Below, piece by piece: positions 23,521-35,700 of a stretch of 64,000 bases of DNA. Every line of letters starts with the position of its first letter. The stretch's first letter is position 1. The notes under the pieces were generated by a model. That model was not told the origin of the DNA and did no database searches. It saw nothing but the letters and a program-made list of their open reading frames with translations. The stretch comes from Strobilurus pachycystidiatus (taxonomy: Eukaryota; Basidiomycota; Agaricomycetes; Agaricales; Physalacriaceae), in the NCBI GenBank assembly GCA_019915135.1, contig JAHLMK010000010.1, forward strand, positions 310,001-374,000, written 5' to 3'. The position numbers and the translations under genes were made by a program.

Positions 23521-24247
23521 GGATGGCAGTCTGGATGGTAGAACATGATGATTGTTACATTGTCTGACAAATTGATGCCACTCTTGACAACGTATAAGGT
23601 GCAACTGGACCGTTACTCTATCCGAGTTTAGTGACTGAAGTGTCCCTTTGCAACAGGTCAGTACTAGGCATGAAAGATGCAACGAAAGTGAAGCTCACGC
23701 AGCTGCAGTCTGCAGATTCCGGCGCCTGAAGTAAAGCTTTCCGTCTAGGAATTGAAGTTGATAGACGATGTCCTATTTGTCGCGAAATGAGCACGAATGC
23801 GCTGTCACTATCCACCTGGGGACTTACTCCACTAGGGGACTTATAACCGTATCCAGTGAACTTCCCGACAGACGGTCCCTTATCCGAGGACACGACCCAA
23901 CGAGAACCCGTTGGAGGCGTCTCTTCGGCGGGGAGAGGAAGCTTGTTCGAGGAGGACTGGACATGCAAGTCAGGTTGGGCTGTGGCGTAAGAAAGAAAGA
24001 ATACCGACCATTTGTTGGAAGTGGCGCTTAGTATTGGGGGACTGAAGAAAGCTGTAGATATTGTTTGCGAGTGTTACTGCTCCACCTTTTAAAGTCCTAG
24101 CATGCTGTTGGCCGAGTATAAACCCAGCGGCCGGGGTCAATATACAGCACAAGCGTCCAGTTTTGGTCTGAAGTTGGGAGTCTTCAGTCGATGCGGGACC
24201 GTAAATTACTCCGGGTAGATAACTTACCTTGATCAACAACAACATCA
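23521..24247. other. Spacer between A2 and B2
   Basis: The first ~130 bp is shared with the A1 3' flank. The rest carries no recognisable gene; open frames on the minus strand (for example 23970-24410) have no known motif and overlap the first exons of B2. It should contain the B2 promoter. Confidence 0.5.
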
Positions 24248-25618
24248 ATGCGGCCCCGTCGCCCCCGAAATAATCTCTGGCTTGTCTTGAACGCGATATC
24301 TTTAGGAATTGATTACTACCTATTCTACAAGAAATGTCCTTCGGTAAAGACTTCATGTTGGCCACAGTCGTTGAATGTTGACTGAACTCCGTCCAGGTTC
24401 CTCCAATCAACTGGCAGCTCCTTGACCCTCGTGAATGGACGGATGAGATCTGGAAGATACTCGCGAATCACTTTGCGCCTCATGGTCTCTCAATCTCGCT
24501 GGCGGAAACACAACCAGAAGCCACTGTCTCCAACGGGCATGCATTAACACCACTGGCAGGCCTGCAGACTGTATGCCCTCCCTCTAGTTCTAATTCTACA
24601 TTCACACATTCATGCGAACCAGCGCGGAAACATGCGGTCAGCGACTAATCGCGACGGTATGGCTGTTGTGGTCCGAGCTGTAGTCAAAGGTACCGAGGGG
24701 CAAGAACATCTTCGTCTTTTACGGCGAGTTGCTACAGGCCTAGAAAGCCTGATCTCGAGCAACCACGTCTTGCCTATCTGGCAGGAAGTCGTCTTAGACG
24801 ACTTCGTTTTCGTCGTAACTCCGCTCGTAGGACCTTCTGTTCAAACGGCGCTGGAGTCGAAAGGAACCTCTGCTGGTGATATGATAAATATGGTGCTTCA
24901 GGCCTTCGAGGTGGGTTCTGTCGGTTTCGCTATATCATCGTGCCGTATTCAGATTGTGTATCTCTTCGAAGGCGATCTGCTATCTTCACAGTCTGAACAT
25001 CGCTCATCGGGTAAACCCTCCCCTTCAGCAATTGATTATCATCTAACAGAGGCTCCTCAGGATGCGTTCATCAAGAACTTCTTCGTCCAATACCTCCCAG
25101 ATAGCCTCGCTCGTGATCAACCACTCACCACCTCGCCACGAGTGTACCTCGTAGATCTGGAGTGCGCCATGGAACTAGGCCCGGGTTACTTCGAAATCTA
25201 TGACTCTGAAGTATACGGCCCGCCACACAAGGGAAGGCCATACACCTCTCCGATGCCACCAGAAGGCGCCAACCGCTCGGCATACGATCCATACAAAGGT
25301 GATATGTGGCAGCTCGGGTGGTCTCTACGCTTCGTCGAGGTACGTCGCTGCTCTGATCCTGTCTCAGAATGCTGGGTCTCATGCGCATTCATGGCATGGT
25401 AGAGCACAGTGCAAGACTTCGACGACATTTTACGGAGCGCAGCGAGCCCCAATCCTGACGATCGATCCTCGGCTGACGAATATGTCAAACGACTACAAGG
25501 GGCGGTTGTGAATATACCACCCATCGATCTTCGAGTCCCCCTCAAGATCTCACACGTCGAAGACGAGGATATATCCCATCTAATGAAATTGGCTAATTAC
25601 AAGTATTTCATTGGTTGA
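24248..25618 (+). CDS. Membrane-anchored kinase-like protein, B2
   Basis: Exon 1 (24248-24343) encodes MRPRRPRNNLWLVLNAISLG and on to YYLFYKKCPS: a positively charged start and one hydrophobic stretch, so a signal anchor. A 53-nt intron (24344-24396) leads to VPPINWQLLDPREW. The kinase-like region follows: VVVRAVVKGTEGQEHLRLL, AICYLHSLNIAHR, then after an intron DAFIKNFFVQY (HRD split exactly as in the A genes), VYLVDLECAMEL (DFG position DLE), MPPEGANRS and MWQLGW. A last exon gives STVQDFDDILRSAASPNP and ends NYKYFIG. It is a distant paralogue of A1/A2. The aspartates of HRD and DFG are kept, but the phenylalanine-glycine part is replaced. The 3' end is convergent with the wax-synthase gene with 77 bp between stops. 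Confidence 0.8.
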
Positions 25619-25695
25619 GACGTAGTCATATTTTCTGCATCGCGTCGAGACAGAATGGAGGTTGACGATGGGCGACTTTTACGTTACAATACATT

Positions 25696-26890
25696 TCAGA
25701 ATATTAGCTTGAATAGACAATACAACAGATATACAGGTCTTACAACCCAATTGACAGTAAATGAGCCGTAAAAGTCCTTCATGCACTGCTCAGACATGGT
25801 CACGACTGCCCACCCAACTAGCCAAGTGACCATCCATATTCGTCCTGCCCACCCACCGACCTTCCTCGGCCATATCGCCTCCAATATGATCCCTATAGCC
25901 ATCATGACAAAATACGGCGTCAGACCACAGCACAACCCAACTTTCCTCCTCAACCCCCATATTCCTGCATCATGAAACACTCCACTGACCAAAAACGCGC
26001 CGAACACGCGCCCAGCCCTCCCTCCCACTGGAGGAACGACGCGCCCAAACATATCCCGAAACCCTTGATGCCACCTCCAGCCCCAGAATTGTGCGAGCGA
26101 CGTCGCACGCCACGGGGCGTCGAATAGCGGTGGCCAAAGATCTGGACTTTGTCGGAACAGGTGCACTCCAAGTAGGGAGTAGAGATGATAGTACCCTTGG
26201 AGATGGGCGTAAGTCGCTGTGGGGTATATGAGGGCTTGGAGCGGCCGACGAAACCAGAGCGGGTAAGAAGGGTCGAAGAGAGTGTCTCGTAAAATGATCA
26301 TGGCTTCATATAGCAGCGCCAGGAAGACGTATCCGTAAACTGCCGCCCATGTACTCCATTGATAACGAGGCTTTGGAATGTAGATGCCCCAATCCCATCC
26401 GACGCCACGGAAGTTGCAGCACAGCTCGAAAGCATCTTGGAGTTTACGAGGATTCGCTACAATGCGTGTATAGTGATTCCGTTGAAGGGTCCAGCCTGTT
26501 ATGCGGAGACCGATGAGGCCCATTATCGTCTAGTTGAGCTGGTCAGATTAGGTAGGCGCAGTGAAAGGCTGGATCCGTACCAAAAGCGCGAGATTGTTCC
26601 CGTCCCATTCCCCATTCCCCCTTCCCATCGTCGTTTCGAGACGCGTACTCGCCCTATAGACCAACCAAAGCCACATAGGAAGCAGTGCCACGCGTATGGC
26701 GTGCGTCCGCGGTGATGTCACCAGCACTGCCGTAACATAGTAGGCTACTATGGGTGGAAGGAGATGCGTGAAGAATGTGTGCAATGTGAGCGGTTCAAGG
26801 GCGTAGTCGTATGCGAACCAGCCATATTGAGTACTGTAGACAAAGTCAGTAAAGCGGGAGAATCGGAGGGCATTCTACCTACCCACTCAT
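25696..26890 (-). CDS. Wax-synthase-domain membrane acyltransferase
   Basis: Three exons join in phase (26890-26883, 26833-26581, 26529-25696), 364 residues. The tiny first exon supplies only MSG; its intron has a GTAGGT donor. The protein is very hydrophobic with several membrane segments and carries the RATSLAQFWGWRWHQGFRDM block of the MBOAT-like wax synthase domain, with the conserved histidine, plus GVFHDAGIWG. The PFYGSF-like end is typical. Fungal members transfer acyl or acetyl groups to alcohols, including terpenoid intermediates, in the endoplasmic reticulum; the acceptor here cannot be told. No terpene or polyketide synthase is nearby. The last nine codons lie in a duplicated segment, also found at about 21960-21991. 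Confidence 0.88.
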
Positions 26891-27846
26891 AATCGTAGTC
26901 ACGGTAAGAGATGAAGGTTGTCTCCCGCCTAAAGAGCCGAACCTTTTGTGCCGGGATGACGTGGGGCGGAGCTTGAAGGGATGGTGGCGTCACCGTGCAA
27001 AATGATCTTGGCAAATGAAGCAACCAGGTGATGGAAAACGTGGCGGAGGGGCTGTTGCGCAGGCGCGCCCCAACGTGACGGCCTCAGGCGAGCATGCCCG
27101 GTTGCTGGACAAGTGTGCTGACCCTAAGGCCTGATTTGGCTCCACCCACCGACCTTGAGATATCTTAGTCGCGACGACAATCAGACAGCATTTGACTAAC
27201 TGCTGACCGAGTTCATCACCGAGAACAGGAAACAGCACGGCAAAGCAAGTGTTTCATTGCTCTCGAGACTGGAGCCCTGTAAGTAGTTGTCTCGCGTCTA
27301 TAAAGAGGCAGGTTACAAACCTACTTAGCAGCGGCACTGTACGCGAATTCGTGGCATTGAGGGCCTCTCAGCGGCCACGGATAGACACACAAGGCAGAGA
27401 TGCAGAGACGAGCGTCCCAAAAAAAGTATAACCAGTCATGATGGAGTTGCATCGTTGAAGGACTTGATTTCAAATTGAAGGATCAGAGGTCTCGTGAGAA
27501 TTTTCTTTCGGCAAAGACCGGCTCATTCGTTGGATCTGAGCATCAGCCATTCAGAATTCTGAGCGCTCAATACGATCTCAGAGTCATTTCGCATCCCCGG
27601 ATCATCTTATTGACATTCAGTCGACTCATGTCTTTGCCGCTGAGCAGCACGATCTGCGCACGCATGGCTGGCCGTTGATCAAATGGCCCATCAAAGAAGT
27701 TCACACGGCTTTCAACTATATAACTTGAATTTTGCTGGGATTAATCTCTATTCCAACCTCCACCACCTCTACTCCCAAAAACACTCACACTCTCAGAAGA
27801 TCTATCCGAAGCTTCCAGCCGTCCTCAAAGCCACACCCGGGCCGTC
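26891..27846. other. Divergent intergenic region, wax synthase / BCS1-like
   Basis: No gene seen. It should hold the promoters of both divergent neighbours. A TATATAA element at 27717-27723 lies 124 bp before the BCS1-like start codon. Confidence 0.5.
27717..27723 (+). promoter_or_regulatory. TATA-like element upstream of BCS1-like gene
   Basis: TATATAA, 124 bp upstream of the ATG at 27847, followed by a pyrimidine/CA-rich leader. A plausible but unproven TATA box. Confidence 0.35.
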
Positions 27847-29636
27847 ATGCACTCTCTGTCACCTTCGTCTCTCCTTGAGGCGCTACCGCCACAACTGCTC
27901 TCTGCTGTGGCAATTCCCTCTCCCTTTCGAGAGTGGCTCTGGGTCCTCGCTACTGGGTTTCTCTTCCAGATCTACTACAAGATCTCCTTCGGAAAAACCT
28001 TTCTCTACGACTTGTTGCTTCGGTCCATCTATGTGAACGTCAAGATAGAACATGACGATGACACCTCAATGAGTGAGTTGCCAAGGCTCATCCACTTCTA
28101 CTATCTGACTTGCTGTGCAGGATGGATGATGGCGTGGCTCTCGAAGCAACCTGGATGGGGTAAGCAGGCTGCTAGTATTTGAACGCATCCTCATCACCAA
28201 CAGTAAATGCTCGCGACATCTCAATCAACAAACACTATAACGGTCTAACGACGAATCATCTCGGCTTGCTGACCACACCCGGCGAGAACGATGCGGATGT
28301 CTACGCTCGACGATACACGCCCCAGTTCCCTTTCAAGTACTCATGCTGGTACAAAAAGCATTACATGACGTTCCATCGGAGGAGGGAAGGATTCGAAGAT
28401 GATCTTCAGATCAGGTATAGGCTTTTCCTGCTTTCCTGCCGGGGTGCCGACGCTCATTTTCGAGAAAGTATCCTAGCACGCCACCGTGGCGTCTTTGTGG
28501 AGCTACTGCGAGATGCTCACGATGTATACTTAGCAGATCAAGCCGAGTGCACTGCCATTTATACTTCAACTGTCGATAGGTACGTTCAATCACACTCACG
28601 TGCCGTCCAGATAGTACTCACTCACATGAATATGACAGCTACAACAATGTTCGATGGTCGCTCAGCTCCAATGCCCCGCAACGAAGCATGGATTCAATCA
28701 TTCTGGATCCTGTGGTGAAGGACGCCATTCTGAAAGATGCAAGAGACTTTCTGTCGAAGGGAGAGTGGTACAGTGCTCGAGGGATTCCTTTCAGGCGAGG
28801 CTATCTGCTGTACGGAGCTCCCGGCTCCGGAAAGACATCAATCATATCTGCTATTGCCGGCGCACTGAAACTCGAAATATACGTCATCTCTCTCTCCCAA
28901 GCTCGTCTGGACGACAATATATTGGCCGATATTATGCAGGACCTACCACGACGATGCATCGCTCTCATCGAGGACATTGACGCCGCATTGACCACCACAT
29001 TGAATCGTGACGATCAGACACAACAATCGAACGGGTCACTCGGAAAGTAAGAGATTAGTGACTCTCTAGAATCAATCGATATGACTGACTTCCCACAGTG
29101 TCAGCCTCAGCGGTCTACTGAATGCGCTCGACGGCATCGGCGCCCAAGAGGGCCGCATCCTTTTTGCCACCACCAACAAGTACGAATCACTGGACGAGGC
29201 GCTCACCCGTGCTGGCCGCAGGGACATCCACGTCAAGTTTGAGCTCGCCACCAAGTACCAGATGCGCGAGCTGTTCAAGCGATTCTACGACCCGGTATAT
29301 GTACCTGGCAGCGACGACTCAAACCACGACGAAGACTCTGACCTAGATGCTGATGAACCACTGCCGTCTCCGAGTCAACCTCTGGCTCAGCATCCTCTCC
29401 TCACCATCATGGGTCCACTCAGTGCTATCGATTCCAAGCCTGTCTCTGCACGTCGCCTCAGGAAGCTATCCGAGCTCTTCGCGGATGCTATTCCTGATAG
29501 AGTGACCTCCATGGCTACAGTCCAAGGCTACCTGATGGGATATAGGACGGACCCCGTCGCTGCAATTGAAGGAGTCCAGCCTTGGGTTGAGTCAATTACA
29601 CGTCAAGTCAAAGAAATTGGTAACCAATCCTCCTAG
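27847..29636 (+). CDS. BCS1-like AAA ATPase
   Basis: BCS1 proteins are AAA ATPases of the mitochondrial inner membrane; the founding member translocates the Rieske protein into complex III. Seen here: an N-terminal hydrophobic segment (EWLWVLATGFLFQIYY), the BCS1 N-domain, Walker A GAPGSGKTS, Walker B CIALIEDIDAA, sensor ILFATTN and the arginine finger region RAGRRDIHVKFELA. Six exons: the first intron starts after DDTSM, then introns follow after KQPGW, DLQI, TVDR and GSLGK. A variable acidic linker (SDDSNHDEDSDLDADE) sits in the C-terminal part. Filamentous fungi carry several divergent BCS1-like paralogues; the weak N-terminal conservation and the acidic insert suggest this is one of those rather than the core respiratory BCS1. 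ATG 27847 is the first in frame. Confidence 0.9.
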
Positions 29637-29780
29637 TGTGCGGCATGCTATGTAGGTGAGCTGATCATGGGGAGTAGAGATTCTTGGCCCATCTTCGATG
29701 CCTCAATAGTACTGTATCCCTATCATGTATCCCTGTAATTTCCCATCATCTATAGAATATAGTATCCTGTCTCAATCTGC

Positions 29781-31220
29781 TCATATTTCCTTCAAAGCAC
29801 CTTCCAACAACTCAACAGCCACACTGGCCGTACCCCAAGAAGATTGGAAGCCTTGTCCGCCATGTCTAAGAAAACATTGAGCCGTCGGAAAGACCGATTC
29901 TGACTCGTTGAAAACGTACCCATAGTTGCTAACAACAGGCACCTTTCTGCCTTTATGTTCCGTCCACCTAACATCGAGACGTATACCGCCTTTCCTTGCG
30001 GGTCGTAGACCACACCCATGCCATTGAATGATAGGCCGTACGTCGTCCACGGTCGGTTCCCTCTCAGCGCGTATTTCTGGAGGGGCAAGTTCAGGACACA
30101 GCGCAAAGCCTCGCGCCAAGATGTCTTCTGCTGTTTCTGGACGCGGTTTCGAGTACCTACCACAAACCATCAGCCCACTTCATCACTACTACTAGTATTG
30201 GCAAGAGAAATTGCAGGTCACGTACCAATCATCAGCCAACTTCGTCCCACCAACGACCACGTCTCCAGAACGTCTCGGGATGATATACGTCCACAAACCC
30301 TCCTTCGTGCTATGTGTCCTCCCAAACTTGATCCATGGAGCCCGTACGATGATAGTCTGTCCGCGCAGCGGATAGCAGCCCTTATCTTCGATACCGCCCA
30401 AGAACCGCGCCCCGAGGCCTGCGCAGACGATGATAGCGTCTGGAGGCTGAGGGACGGACGCGCCGTTGAAGGGCACCGCACCGCCCTCGATGATCTCGCT
30501 GATGTCCTGCACTGTTCCGCGGACGATCTGGCCTCCGGCGGCGAGGAAACGCGAGAGGAGGTAGTTGCAATACACGGGAGAGTCAATGGTGAAGGTGGTG
30601 AAGTTGACTCCGTATGCGGCGTTGAGATGGGTTGGGATGAGGGAGTCTTCGAGGTGTCTGAACTATGTCAAGTGGATATTGGTGGTCAGATACGGAAAGC
30701 TTTGGGAGGAGACATACGTTGGGCATCCATGACAAGGGCTCTTCCGCCAGTGTGGATTTAGAACCGTAATATTCCGTCTGGTCGACGCGCATGAAGCACT
30801 TCTCGGCGGCACCACCGGGCTCGGAAAGTTTCCACATCACATCGAATGTTTCTTGGTCGATTTCTGGGGAAGTTCAGGAAGGAAATCGGGTCACACAGCT
30901 GACATGGCTGACTTCGTTGCACTGGGTCGTCTTCGGCGTGACTGACATGATGGGCACCCTACAAGATACAGATGAAAGTCGGTTTGGATTCGCGCGTAAA
31001 GTCGACATACTGCCCAGAGACTGGTGTACTTGATGGATCTTGGGTCGGTGGGGAACACTTCTGCTACGATGGTCACAGCATAACCCCCTTTTTCTTGAAG
31101 TTTTATGGCGGTAGAGAGACCAATAACACCTAATGACACTTATTCTTGGCAAGCAGAACGAAGGAAGGAAAGAAGCGCACCAGCACCAATGATGGTGATT
31201 GTCTTGAGCTGCTGTTCCAT
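29781..31220 (-). CDS. D-amino-acid oxidase (FAD-dependent)
   Basis: D-amino-acid oxidases oxidise D-amino acids to imino acids with release of hydrogen peroxide, usually in peroxisomes. The first exon (start 31220, MEQQLKTITIIGAG) and second (VIGLSTAIKLQEKGGYAVTI) together form the FAD-binding GxGxxG fold. Later: SLWAGAHHVSHAEDD, GKSTL region, YPLRGQTIIVRAPW, TYIIPRRSGDVVVGGT, the PTVDDVRPIIQWHGCGLRPA block, and HGGQGFQSSWGTA near the end, which is the family's second FAD contact. Introns lie after GAG, SLWA, VQR, SWMPN and around the GTKLADDW region, and near the C-terminus. The C-terminus is LKEI, without a clear peroxisomal targeting tripeptide. It is convergent with the BCS1-like gene, 144 bp between stops. 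Confidence 0.9.
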
Positions 31221-31464
31221 GGTGGTAGTGAAGGAAGGAAAGGTCATGGCGGCTTTTTATAGCGATCACATTGATAGTGCACGCGTCGGAATCAAATTCC
31301 CGATTTCCCCAATCGGTGTACTACCCTCTCGAGTCATCTCGACACGGAGCCCCGCTGCTTACGGTTTTTGCAGTCTGGACAGCCCACTGAAGTCCCAAAT
31401 TAATAGAAAGTCCGTGGCAATTCCGTACCTATCTACAACACGCAGTGTCAGTGTCAAAGTATGG

Positions 31465-32769
31465 TTACTCTGTCTTGTCCGATTCGTCCGACGACTCATC
31501 CTCCTCTGCATTCTTCGTGGCAGCGCCGGGACCAACTTGAACCCGTTTGGCCTTGGCCACACGCTTAGCCCTGGCAAAGAGGCCAACCTCCTTATCTCTG
31601 ATAAAATTGACCGTCACCATAGGCCAGGAGGGATGCGAAGGGATGGTGTCGTAGAACTCTGGAGCCAACGCACGAAGCGCGGGTAGACGCGTCCACGCCA
31701 CGGAGGGAAAGTCGTGGTGCTCATTATGGTAACCCACGTTGTAGGCGAAGATGTTCAGCCACCCATAGTAACTGTACGTCTCCTGCGGGAGCCCATCCCA
31801 CAGGTAATGCTCAGCAATGAAATGCCCCGCAAGGGGATGCAGGCTTCCGGCCAAGAAGCTGCTCTCTATGAGGTATATGTACGGCTTGATCCCAAAATAG
31901 GAGATGAGCACGTAGTTAAACGCGAGCTGGACCGCGATGTTGCAGAAGTGCCAAGTGGTCAGCCTTTGCGCCCTGACGAACGTCGGCCGCAGCGCGTAGA
32001 ACAAGATCTGGAAGGTGCTGGAATGGAAATGAGAGTAGATCATCTCGGAGATGTCACGCCACGTACGCGAAAAAGACCTTGCCTAGAACATTGTTGAGGC
32101 ATAAAAGCTCGAGGCGCGTCGGGAGGTCAGTGTCAACACCGTCTTCTCCCAAGTATCTGTGGTGTTCCATATGGTATCCCTACGCGCGTCATTAGATGGG
32201 AAGACGAGTTGAAGCACGCAAGCTCACCTTGAACGCGGCGGAATAGGGTATCCCTATCGGAAGATTGGCGAACACTGCCAGACTCTTGTTCGCTGCGATG
32301 CTTTTGAAGGCGAGATTATGCGTAATCTCATGGATGGCCAGGAACAAGTTGTGGTTGGCCGTTCCGCCAATAACGTAGGCGATGGCCAGGAATTTGAGGG
32401 AGAAGGGGTGCGTATCGCGAAGATAGACCGCCATGCATATTTGCAGCATGACCACGCCAAATACGACGTATCTTGTCGCCGTGGTGTAACCCATGAGTTT
32501 CTTGACCTGGAGAGATAAGTAAGTAATCAATCTCTATTGCTGGGTCGAGCACGCACCTCTGGATGCGCCTTCATTATGGCCGTCCGCCTCGAGCGATGTG
32601 GCTCCTCGTCCTGCAGCCACAAAAAGTCATTTGGGTCCATTGGCGCAGCAATGTGTGCTTTGCCGTCGTCCTGGGCTGTCGGCGTTACCATGACCGTCCG
32701 ACGTGGTGTCCTTTCGCTTTTAGTTGACTCAGCGCCGCCATAAAGACTGTAATCTGACGAACGGCTCAT
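31465..32769 (-). CDS. DES1: Sphingolipid delta(4)-desaturase
   Basis: This enzyme puts the 4,5-trans double bond into the sphingoid base of ceramide in the endoplasmic reticulum. The protein (start 32769, [12 protein letters not shown]) has the N-terminal domain [20 protein letters not shown], then the three histidine boxes of membrane desaturases: HEITHN, HMEHH and NEHHD, all with typical spacing. Membrane segments flank them. Introns lie after HPE, AAFK and KVFFA; taking the last acceptor at CCATTCCAG gives [16 protein letters not shown], which fits the family. The tail is charged ([13 protein letters not shown]). It is tandem with the VIT-VWA gene upstream on the same strand, 212 bp between. 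Confidence 0.93.
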
Positions 32770-32981
32770 TCATTATACACCTCTTTGAGCGCCGACAGGG
32801 TGAGATTTACCGACAGCCATGGTGATGGGGGGAGGAAAAGTGCAAAGTGGGGCGCAATAACCTGATTCGGAATTGTCTGGCCCTGTCTGGAGCGCACGTT
32901 CCACTCGAGTTCGCGACCGAAAACAAACCACTAGAATTACAACTGTACAGGAAACAGAAGAAACGTAGGACAGTACAAATT

Positions 32982-35700
32982 TTACAACACTTTCGCAGCT
33001 TGAGCGACAAGATCGTCAACAGAGCCTCCAGAGTACATCGCTTCAACATAAGCCTTCGCCTTGTCAAAGATTCCCTCCCAAGGCGCCTTCTCATCCGCGT
33101 CATTGATAGAGCCCATACTCTTCTGGATGAACGCCATTGCAAACACTGTCGCGATGACATCGTCCTTCAAACCAGCAGGCAAAGCCGTCTTTGCCTTGCT
33201 CTCATCCACCTGCACCAACTTCAAAACCTTCAGCGAAAATCCTCCGTCGAAGGCTTGAAGCCTGGCAAGCCTCTCCAGGGAATCTTCGGCCTCTTTTTTC
33301 GCCGACATGGACCCGTGCGGTTGCTCGGAGGGAGGTGGAGGAGCTGCTGAGCCAAAGAGCATGGGCGCAGGAGTGCAAGGAGCGGGCGGAGGGGGAGCCG
33401 AACGAGGTGGAGGAGCACCTCCGGCTCGAGATCGAGCAGGGGCAGCGAGACGCTTCATCATAGGTGCATGGTGCCCAACCGGCTTCCGACCGGCCTCCCT
33501 TGCGTTAGGACTCACGCCGTATTGCCCTACAAGATCTTCCTCTTCCTCAAGAGGCACATGGTGTGAAACCCTCTTCCCCGAGTCGTCAATCGCAACAAAG
33601 GATGTATGGGATGAGACGACAGAATAAGTCTTTCCAAGTCGAACGATGTACGCCTTGACGGTGCGCTGAAGGAGACCGCTGTCCTCGGCGAATTTAGCTT
33701 CGTTCGTTTCTTTGATGAGAGTATCATGTCGTCCGTCTTCCAAGTCCTGGATGATTTTACGCGCAGTGAGAGAATGGATGGCGGGAGGAACGTCTTTGGA
33801 ATCGACGGGCAGTTGGCCGACAGTGACAGGTACAGCAAGAGTGATTTCAGATCCATCCTCCGTCATGCCCGTTAGAGTTACAGATTGTGGCACTTGTGTA
33901 CCTATCGCCATTGATTAATATCGAACTCAATATAACAATGAGACAGCATCATACCTTTGAGTATGGCATAGGCGTACAGCCTGACACCAGGTGCAAGATT
34001 GCGGATCTTGGCAGGACTCGTTTGAACAGTATGTGGCGGAGGCAGAACGACTGGCGCAGGTGGTGGTGGGGCTTTAGAGTCAATTGCCACAGGATCGACA
34101 TCCTGGTCGAAGATGTTCAGCTTGCTCTTCCCCTTCTTTAATTCCTGGTGCTCAACAGTCTCATCCACAGAGACCATCTGGAAGTCATCATCCCCAACGT
34201 CCGTTTCTGACCGACCCCAGTCGACCTTGATATCCGAAATCAACGGTGTACGCGCAGCTTTGAGCAGCCTCGCAACCTTCCCCGTGATACTCGACTCCTG
34301 CTCAGTCACCATCATGCAGGCGCCGTTTCCCGCCCGTGCGATGCCCTCGCACATTGCCGTAGATGCGGAATTGCCGATGCCGAGACAGTAGACGCGCAGG
34401 TAGGCCTGGGTCGGAGCGGCGTCGACCGCGTTCTTCACCTCCTTGAAGACGCCATCGACATCCCAAGCATCGCCGTCGGTGAGGATAAACACGCTCGTTG
34501 GCCGGTCCGTCTTCCTCTTCTGAAAACACATCGCCAAAGCGCCCCGCGTCTCCGTTCCGCCGTAGTTAGCAGACATGCTATCAACGTGGCGTGTAGCTTC
34601 GTCGAGTGTTTCCTGGTTGTAAGATTGACTGCCCTCAGACCACAGCATATCCGAATGGCTGCCAAAAGAGGCTATTTGGAAGAATGTGTTGTTGTGGGGG
34701 AGGGATCGAAGCATGATTATGAGCGCTTTGGACGCCGCATCGATACGTGAGCCATGCATCGAGCCAGACCGGTCAACAAGGAAGATGAATTCTTGGCTCT
34801 TGAGGTCGGGAAGTGTGAAGCGTGGCACAAGACTGAGCACTAAGGCCACACTCTCATCCTTCGGGTGAATTTCCGCCACGCAGCGAGGAGCATCAAGACC
34901 GGCCGATTTGATCGTCAGAACAAAGTCCTTGTTCAGCGCCGACTCCGACGTAAGGGAGATTCGAGCGTAGTTGGAGAATGGAAGATCCTTCGCGTTGGCC
35001 AATGCCGGATCAGGACCGAGCTCGGTGGAAACGATGTGCGAAGGGCAGCTGATCTTGTTGATGGGCGATGTCGACTCGACAGATATCGTCAAACTCAGAA
35101 AGGCTTTGTTGCTGGAGAGGAACAGGGCTGGAGATCTCAGCATCGGTCCTGTGGGTTTCGGTGCTGTCGGGTTTGGCCCTTGACCATAGCGCGCACCGAT
35201 ATGGACAGGAAGATGGAAACGAATGGAATCGTTTTCTTCGTCTTCAGTCAACTCGGTAGAATAGGTGAGTTGGATGTCGACCTTCTCCTGCGGTGGGATG
35301 TTTCCGACAGAGACCTGGAAGACTAGGTGATAATCAGCCTTCGGGAGTTTGTTTTGCGGTGCAAACACTTACCATCAGGGGTCTGCTGTTGCATCAACGA
35401 TGCAGTTTTGCCTGCCGCCACAGCGGCATCATAAGTCGCCTTTGCCTCCGCCTTCTCTTGTACGACACCCACAACCCTGGTGCCGTCCTGTTTGACCATC
35501 ACGAAACCAGAAACGGCAGCTCTCGCAGGGACAGGGAATACATAGACGGCTTCAATAGGAGTTTTTGCTTCGTTCCCAAACGTCTGTGAGAGTTGGACCT
35601 GGGCGGCAAGGTCTTTGACAGTTGCATGGGCATGTACGTGAAGAAGGGGGAAGGCAATGAAGTGGTGCTGGTGATAGTAGCCTAAGCCAAAGATTGACAT
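32982..35700 (-). CDS. VIT and von Willebrand factor A domain protein
   Basis: Three exons join in phase (35700-35373, 35322-33955, 33901-32982), 871 residues. The N-terminal VIT domain (about residues 10-150) shows HAHATVKDLAAQVQLSQTF, AVYVFPVPARAAVSGF and the KAEAKATYDAAVAAGKTASL block. The VWA domain (about residues 290-460) has an intact metal-ion site: DRSGSM, the threonine in GGTETRGAL and TDGDAWD. A C-terminal part contains a proline/alanine-rich linker and an alpha-helical end (DDVIATVFAMAFIQ). Such proteins resemble the inter-alpha-trypsin heavy chains and PARP4 family; fungal members have no settled role. No signal peptide is visible, so a cytosolic or nuclear location is inferred. 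Start MSIFGLGYYHQH at 35700; an upstream in-frame ATG exists at 35955 but precedes poor sequence. Confidence 0.9.

Larger units (their letters stand above)
22028..25725 (+). repeat. Tandem duplication, unit 2 (A2 + B2)
   Basis: The complete version of the duplicated block: promoter and gene A2, spacer, complete gene B2 and the shared 3' flank, which overlaps the final codons of the convergent wax-synthase gene. About 36 bp of unshared sequence (21992-22027) separates it from unit 1. Divergence from unit 1 is mostly substitutions plus a few small insertions and deletions. Confidence 0.85.

Noticed and set aside
23970..24410. 146-codon minus-strand frame upstream of B2
   Set aside because: Overlaps the first exons of B2, which are supported by phase and by similarity to the A genes; no motif in the minus frame.
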